Shown here: positions 60,961-64,000 of the stretch, in pieces
How the letters are laid out: every line of letters starts with the position of its first letter
How positions within the stretch are numbered: position 1 is the first letter of the stretch
Source: Ferdinandcohnia sp036965165
GTDB taxonomy: Bacteria; Bacillota; Bacilli; Bacillales; Bacillaceae_L
Reading direction: 5' to 3'
DNA: 64,000 bases
Assembly (NCBI RefSeq): GCF_036965165.1
Contig: NZ_JBALOX010000021.1
Coordinates: 1-64,000 of the forward strand
The notes under the pieces: model-generated
The model's database searches: none
What the model saw: only the letters and a program-made list of their open reading frames with translations
What the model was told of the DNA's origin: nothing
Position numbers and translations under genes: made by a program

Positions 60961-61023
60961 CTAAACAATATTAATAAAAGATATAATTGATGCCGAAATT
61001 AGATGGATGGAGGAGGAAGCCCA

Positions 61024-61929
61024 GTGGAACTCAGACAACTGACCTATTTTATTGAAGTCGCTAAGCGAGAACATGTGACGGAAGCGGCAAATTCAATGCA
61101 TATTGCCCAATCAGCTGTTAGCAGGCAGTTATTCAATCTTGAAGCTGAATTAGGTGTAGATTTATTTATACGTGATGGACGAAATGTGAAACTAACGGCA
61201 ATTGGAAAAGTTTTTTTAGATCATGTCGAGCAGGCATTAAATGTCTTAGATAATGCAAAACGTGAGATTGAAGAATATTTGGATCCAGAACGCGGGACAA
61301 TTCGGATTGGATTTCCAAGTAGCCTAGCTGCTCATACACTGCCAACAGTTGTATCCGCATTTCGAGATAAACATCCGCAAGTGAAATTTTCATTGTCACA
61401 AGGTAATTACTATTCATTAGTGGAGCGAGTGAAGACTGGAGAGATTGATATGGCCTTGCTTGGACCTGTACCAAACCAGGAAAAGAAACTCATCGGAACC
61501 ACTTTATTTACCGATAAAATGGTAGCACTTTTGCATCGCTCACACCCACTGTCTTCCAATAAATCATTAAGTCTTAGTCAGTTAAAGGAAGAGCAATTTG
61601 TATTATTTCCTAATGGCTTTGTGTTACGGGATATAATCGTAAAAGCATGTAACCAACTCGGGTTTCAGCCGACTGTTACCTTTGAGGGAGAAGATATTGA
61701 TGCAATCAAGGGACTTGTGTCTGCGGGACTTGGAATCACAATCATACCTGAAGCCACCTTGGTAGAAAATATTCCACATTCGACTGTGAAATTACCGATT
61801 GTTCACCCAGAGGTGACCCGTTCAGTTGGCGTTATTATTCCCAAAGAGCGAAAATTGCTACCAACAGAACAGATCTTTTATGAGTTTTTAAAGGATTATT
61901 TTTCATTTTTGGACAAGTTTCAATATTAA
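61024..61929 (+). CDS. gltC: GltC-like LysR regulator
   Basis: A 301-residue LTTR closely resembling B. subtilis GltC: MELRQLTYFIEVAKREHVTEAA at the N-terminus, IAQSAVSRQLFNLEAELGVDLFIRDGRNVKLT (helix-turn-helix, about 27-58), EEYLDPERGTIRIGFPSSLA near 88 and GEDIDAIKGLVSAGLGITIIPE near 218. GltC activates glutamate synthase genes in B. subtilis; here the divergent gene is gdhA, which suggests that it controls glutamate dehydrogenase. GTG 61024 follows GGAGGAGGAAGCCCA. Confidence 0.85.
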   Translation: MELRQLTYFIEVAKREHVTEAANSMHIAQSAVSRQLFNLEAELGVDLFIRDGRNVKLTAIGKVFLDHVEQALNVLDNAKREIEEYLDPERGTIRIGFPSSLAAHTLPTVVSAFRDKHPQVKFSLSQGNYYSLVERVKTGEIDMALLGPVPNQEKKLIGTTLFTDKMVALLHRSHPLSSNKSLSLSQLKEEQFVLFPNGFVLRDIIVKACNQLGFQPTVTFEGEDIDAIKGLVSAGLGITIIPEATLVENIPHSTVKLPIVHPEVTRSVGVIIPKERKLLPTEQIFYEFLKDYFSFLDKFQY

Positions 61930-61972
61930 TCCTCGTTGTATTTCCTCGGAAATAGGAGAATATTGTCGGTTA

Positions 61973-62006
61973 ATGGGGAGCCAAGGGGGCTCCTCATTTC
62001 GTTTTA
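61973..62006 (+). terminator. Terminator after gltC
   Basis: GGGGAGCC and GGGCTCCTC arms with a short loop, followed by a T-rich stretch; it is convergent with ykkD. Confidence 0.7.
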
Positions 62007-62318
62007 TCCTACTAATTTCAAGCCGACTGCTGAACTGATGATAAGACCAATAAATACGAATCGTTTCCAGTCTTTTGGCTCGCCATATAGGAGCATTCCT
62101 AAGATGGCTCCCCCTGAAGCACCAATCCCAGTCCATACGGCATATGCTGTGCCCATGGGCAAAGATTTCATTGCAATGCTTAGAAACAGGAAACTTCCGC
62201 CGAAAGCGGCAAGGAGTAAAACAAAGGATTTCCAGTTATTCTTTTTATGAAATTGATTGATCATCACGACTCTTAACATTTCTAAAAGTCCAGCAAGTAT
62301 AAGCGATAACCATGCCAT
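62004..62318 (-). CDS. ykkD: SMR guanidinium exporter subunit (YkkD-like)
   Basis: A 104-residue, four-helix small multidrug resistance protein. The active-site glutamate is in LAGLLEMLRVVMIN (about residue 13), GTAYAVWTGIGASGGAILGMLLYGEP lies at 56-81, and GLIISSAVGLKLV is at the end. It pairs with YkkC to export guanidinium in exchange for protons. Its ATG overlaps the ykkC stop by one base (TAATG), so it depends on ykkC translation. The gene itself is intact. Confidence 0.88.
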   Translation of the reverse strand: MAWLSLILAGLLEMLRVVMINQFHKKNNWKSFVLLLAAFGGSFLFLSIAMKSLPMGTAYAVWTGIGASGGAILGMLLYGEPKDWKRFVFIGLIISSAVGLKLVG

Positions 62319-62660
62319 TATCCTTCAACTCCTTGTGTATTTTCCTCTTTTGTAACAAGCTTTAGCCCAATAACACCTACTAATTGCAGACCAATTAATA
62401 GAAGCTTTGTTAATTTGACAGGCTCGTTAAAAATAATATCTCAGATAAAACTGTTCCTGCGGTACCAAGCCCAACAACAAAAACAGCGTAAACAGTTCCG
62501 ACCAGCAATTTTTTGCCAGCATCAATTAAAGCGTAAAAACTGATGAAAATGGCAATTGCTGTACCTGTCCATGTCCAAAAACTATCCGCATGCTTTAAGC
62601 CAATCACCCAAAACACTTCAAAAAATCCGCAAAAAAGACTTTCATCCATCCAAAGTTCAT
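62318..62660 (-). pseudogene. ykkC: ykkC, SMR guanidinium exporter subunit with two frameshifts
   Basis: The sequence encodes a near-complete YkkC but in three frames. ATG 62660 (after GGGGG) reads MNFGWMKVFFAD. A single missing T in a T6 tract (near 62620) shifts to the frame reading FFEVFWVIGLKHADS through GTAGTVLSEIL. A second missing T in a T5 tract (near 62436) shifts to NEPVKLTKLLLIG...VIGLKLV and the true stop at 62318. Adding one T at each place restores a 114-residue protein like B. subtilis YkkC (112). It may be real decay or homopolymer base-calling errors. Confidence 0.8.
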
Positions 62661-62692
62661 TTATAATTCCCCCTTAATAGATCGGTTATAAA

Positions 62693-62731
62693 TAAAAAAC
62701 CCGAGAGATTATAACAAATGTATAATCTCCC
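62693..62731 (-). terminator. Riboswitch-controlled terminator before ykkC
   Basis: On the minus strand GAGATTATA pairs with TATAATCTC, flanked by CC/GG pairs and followed by a run of six T. It overlaps the end of the guanidine-I aptamer. Confidence 0.85.
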
Positions 62732-62815
62732 AGGCTTTTATCCCTCCGTGGCATAGCGAATTTGCTATGAGTTTTCTCTCGGACCAGACTAGCTATTAAG
62801 CTACGGAACCATAGA
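62725..62815 (-). promoter_or_regulatory. Guanidine-I (ykkC) riboswitch aptamer
   Basis: The minus strand carries the conserved blocks GGTTCCG, CTGGTCCGAGAGAAAAC, CCACGGAGGGATAAAAGCC and GGGAGA of the ykkC/yxkD RNA in the right order. Guanidinium binding prevents formation of the overlapping terminator and turns on ykkCD. Confidence 0.95.
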
Positions 62816-62980
62816 AAACCTTTTTATTCAACTCATGCGTTATACAATAGAAGCATTTTTGTAGAAAGAGGTAAAAATTACACATGATTGTATTTGGATG
62901 ATAATGAATGTTTTTGGTTGATTTGTGAAATGGGTTTCAATATAATGAGAGTACAATCCGATCATTAAGGAAGTGACAGG

Positions 62981-63736
62981 ATGTTAACTCCGGAAAGACA
63001 TCAGTTTATTTTATCCTTATTAAAGGAACAAGGTGTAGTGAAGCTTCAAGAACTAGTCGAAAGAACGAATTCGTCGGAATCAACAATCCGCCGTGATTTA
63101 GTTCAGCTTGAAAATGAGAATAAATTAAGAAGGGTTCATGGCGGAGCGTCATTAGTCCAAGGAAGCCGAATGGAACCGACTTATATAGAAAAAACGGATA
63201 AGAACTTGAAGGAAAAAAGGGCAATAGCAAAATATGCGTCACAGGTTATTCATGATGGAGACTCCATTTATTTGGATGCTGGGACTACCACCTTGCAAAT
63301 GATCCCTTTTCTTAATCAAGAAGGGCTAACGGTTGTAACCAATGGTGTCAATTTAATTGAACCTTTGCTTGAAAAAGGGATTGCAACTTACTTAATTGGT
63401 GGAATTGTAAAACCCCAAACAAAGGCATTGATTGGAAGTAGGGCATTATCGAGCTTAAACCTTTATCGGTTTGATAAATGCTTTTTAGGGGTGAATGGGA
63501 TTGACATGAAGTATGGATTTACAACCCCAGACCCAGAAGAGGCATTAATCAAACAAACAGCTCTGTCCTTGTCAAAGGAGGCTTTTGTCTTAGCCGACCA
63601 TTCTAAGTTCAACGAGGTTTCTTTTTCAAAAATATCTTCATTAACGGATGCTATTTTAATAACAGATGATGGGTTAACAAATAATGAGTTTAAATCCTAT
63701 CAACAACATATCAACATAAAGGTCGTGACAACATGA
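62981..63736 (+). CDS. fruR: DeoR-family fructose operon repressor FruR
   Basis: A 251-residue regulator with the same length and start (MLTPERHQ) as B. subtilis FruR. The DeoR helix-turn-helix VVKLQELVERTNSSESTIRRDLVQLENENKLRRVHGGA spans about 19-56. The sugar-phosphate domain contains DGDSIYLDAGTTT near 90 and a late FVLADHSKF near 200. It would repress the fru operon until fructose 1-phosphate binds. The ATG follows AGGAAGTGACAGG, and its stop overlaps the fruK start (ATGA). Confidence 0.92.
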   Translation: MLTPERHQFILSLLKEQGVVKLQELVERTNSSESTIRRDLVQLENENKLRRVHGGASLVQGSRMEPTYIEKTDKNLKEKRAIAKYASQVIHDGDSIYLDAGTTTLQMIPFLNQEGLTVVTNGVNLIEPLLEKGIATYLIGGIVKPQTKALIGSRALSSLNLYRFDKCFLGVNGIDMKYGFTTPDPEEALIKQTALSLSKEAFVLADHSKFNEVSFSKISSLTDAILITDDGLTNNEFKSYQQHINIKVVTT

Positions 63737-64000
63737 TTTACACGGTGACGTTAAATCCCTCCATCGATTATTTTATTGAGGTGGATGACTTTAACGTGGG
63801 AGAATTAAACCGCATTAAAAATGATCGAAAAAGCCCAGGTGGAAAAGGGATTAATGTTTCCACTGTCTTGCAAAATGTCGGAACGAAAAGTGTAGCATTA
63901 GGATTTATTGGCGGTTTTACAGGACAATTTTTGAATGATGCTTTAAAGGAAAGGAACATCAAGACTGACTTTATCGCTGTTGAAGGTGACACAAGAATTA
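63733..64000 (+). CDS. fruK: 1-phosphofructokinase (partial)
   Basis: The first 89 codons of a PfkB-family kinase running off the right edge: MIYTVTLNPSIDYFIEVDDF, then SPGGKGINVSTVLQNVG and GFIGGFTGQFL, the substrate-binding motifs of 1-phosphofructokinase. It phosphorylates fructose 1-phosphate. It overlaps fruR by 4 bases, as in the fruRKA operon. Confidence 0.92.
   Translation, partial: MIYTVTLNPSIDYFIEVDDFNVGELNRIKNDRKSPGGKGINVSTVLQNVGTKSVALGFIGGFTGQFLNDALKERNIKTDFIAVEGDTRI

Noticed and set aside
62920..62960. cre or Rex box before fruR (TGAAATGGGTTTCA)
   Set aside because: It is a short dyad, but its centre lacks the CG of cre and the arms lack the TTGTGAA/TTCACAA pattern.
1..64000. 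CRISPR, prophage, IS element, tRNA or rRNA
   Set aside because: None of the regularly spaced spacer arrays, transposase or integrase motifs, or RNA gene signatures was found on either strand by reading.

Overview
The window is chromosomal DNA from a low-GC, spore-former-type member of the Bacillaceae (Bacillus/Neobacillus-like). The basis is close resemblance, recalled from known sequences, to Bacillus AsnB, GltC, FruR, OdhA/OdhB, AcsA, FtsZ, LicT and YkkC/YkkD, together with GGAGG-type ribosome binding sites, sigma-A promoters, CcpA cre boxes, an S-box (SAM-I) riboswitch, a guanidine-I riboswitch and RAT/LicT antitermination sites. No rRNA, tRNA, CRISPR, phage or IS transposase was seen. The assembly has two soft spots, an nn at 3687-3688 and a 90-base N run at 54591-54680. 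Three loci look broken: a dehydrogenase remnant, a TetR gene with an in-frame TAG, and ykkC with two frameshifts.

Layout: 1-7.4 kb carries a PucG-type aminotransferase (partial), an NCS1 permease, a DUF1646 cation transporter with a structured leader, a TauE/SafE exporter, a YhgE/Pip membrane protein and a uracil-DNA glycosylase. 7.4-9 kb is an interrupted TetR gene divergent from an SDR. 9.2-16.2 kb is a sugar-acid (gulonate/diketogulonate-like) TRAP cluster: dctP, Gfo/Idh oxidoreductase, yiaK-like reductase, zinc dehydrogenase, GntR regulator, dctQ, dctM. It has a CcpA box and a shared palindromic operator motif. 16.3-23.6 kb holds MscS, a CofE-like ligase, LysR, metallophosphatase, PAP2 phosphatase, a tiny CcpA-type transcription unit, a membrane protein and BrnQ. 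23.7-35.7 kb is an aryl-beta-glucoside locus: three GH1 6-phospho-beta-glucosidases, two Cof-type HAD phosphatases, LicT, BglP, a lactonase and a GntR regulator, controlled by four RAT/terminator modules and cre/sigma-A promoters.

35.8-40 kb contains a LysM amidase divergent from a second FtsZ that lacks the usual C-terminal tail, then an aldo/keto reductase and a DoxX protein with Rex/Fnr-like boxes. 40.3-47.1 kb is an S-box operon: a MetY-CoA-binding fusion, an SsuABC-like transporter and an AcsA-like synthetase. 47.2-54.3 kb has TANGO2-like, a second-type MurE beside an AsnB-type amidotransferase, an M23 peptidase and a Crp/Fnr regulator. 54.9-64 kb has odhAB, gdhA divergent from gltC, the ykkCD guanidine module and the start of the fruRK operon.

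Several dispersed non-coding repeats punctuate the window: a ~189-bp element in three copies, a 21-bp-periodic iteron array, a ~144-bp MITE-like element inside the ssu operon, a short REP-like motif and a hairpin repeat beside the N gap. The observations I rate highest are the tail-less FtsZ paralogue, the MurE/AsnB pair, the MetY-CoA fusion operon, the small CcpA-type RNA/peptide unit and the repeat families.
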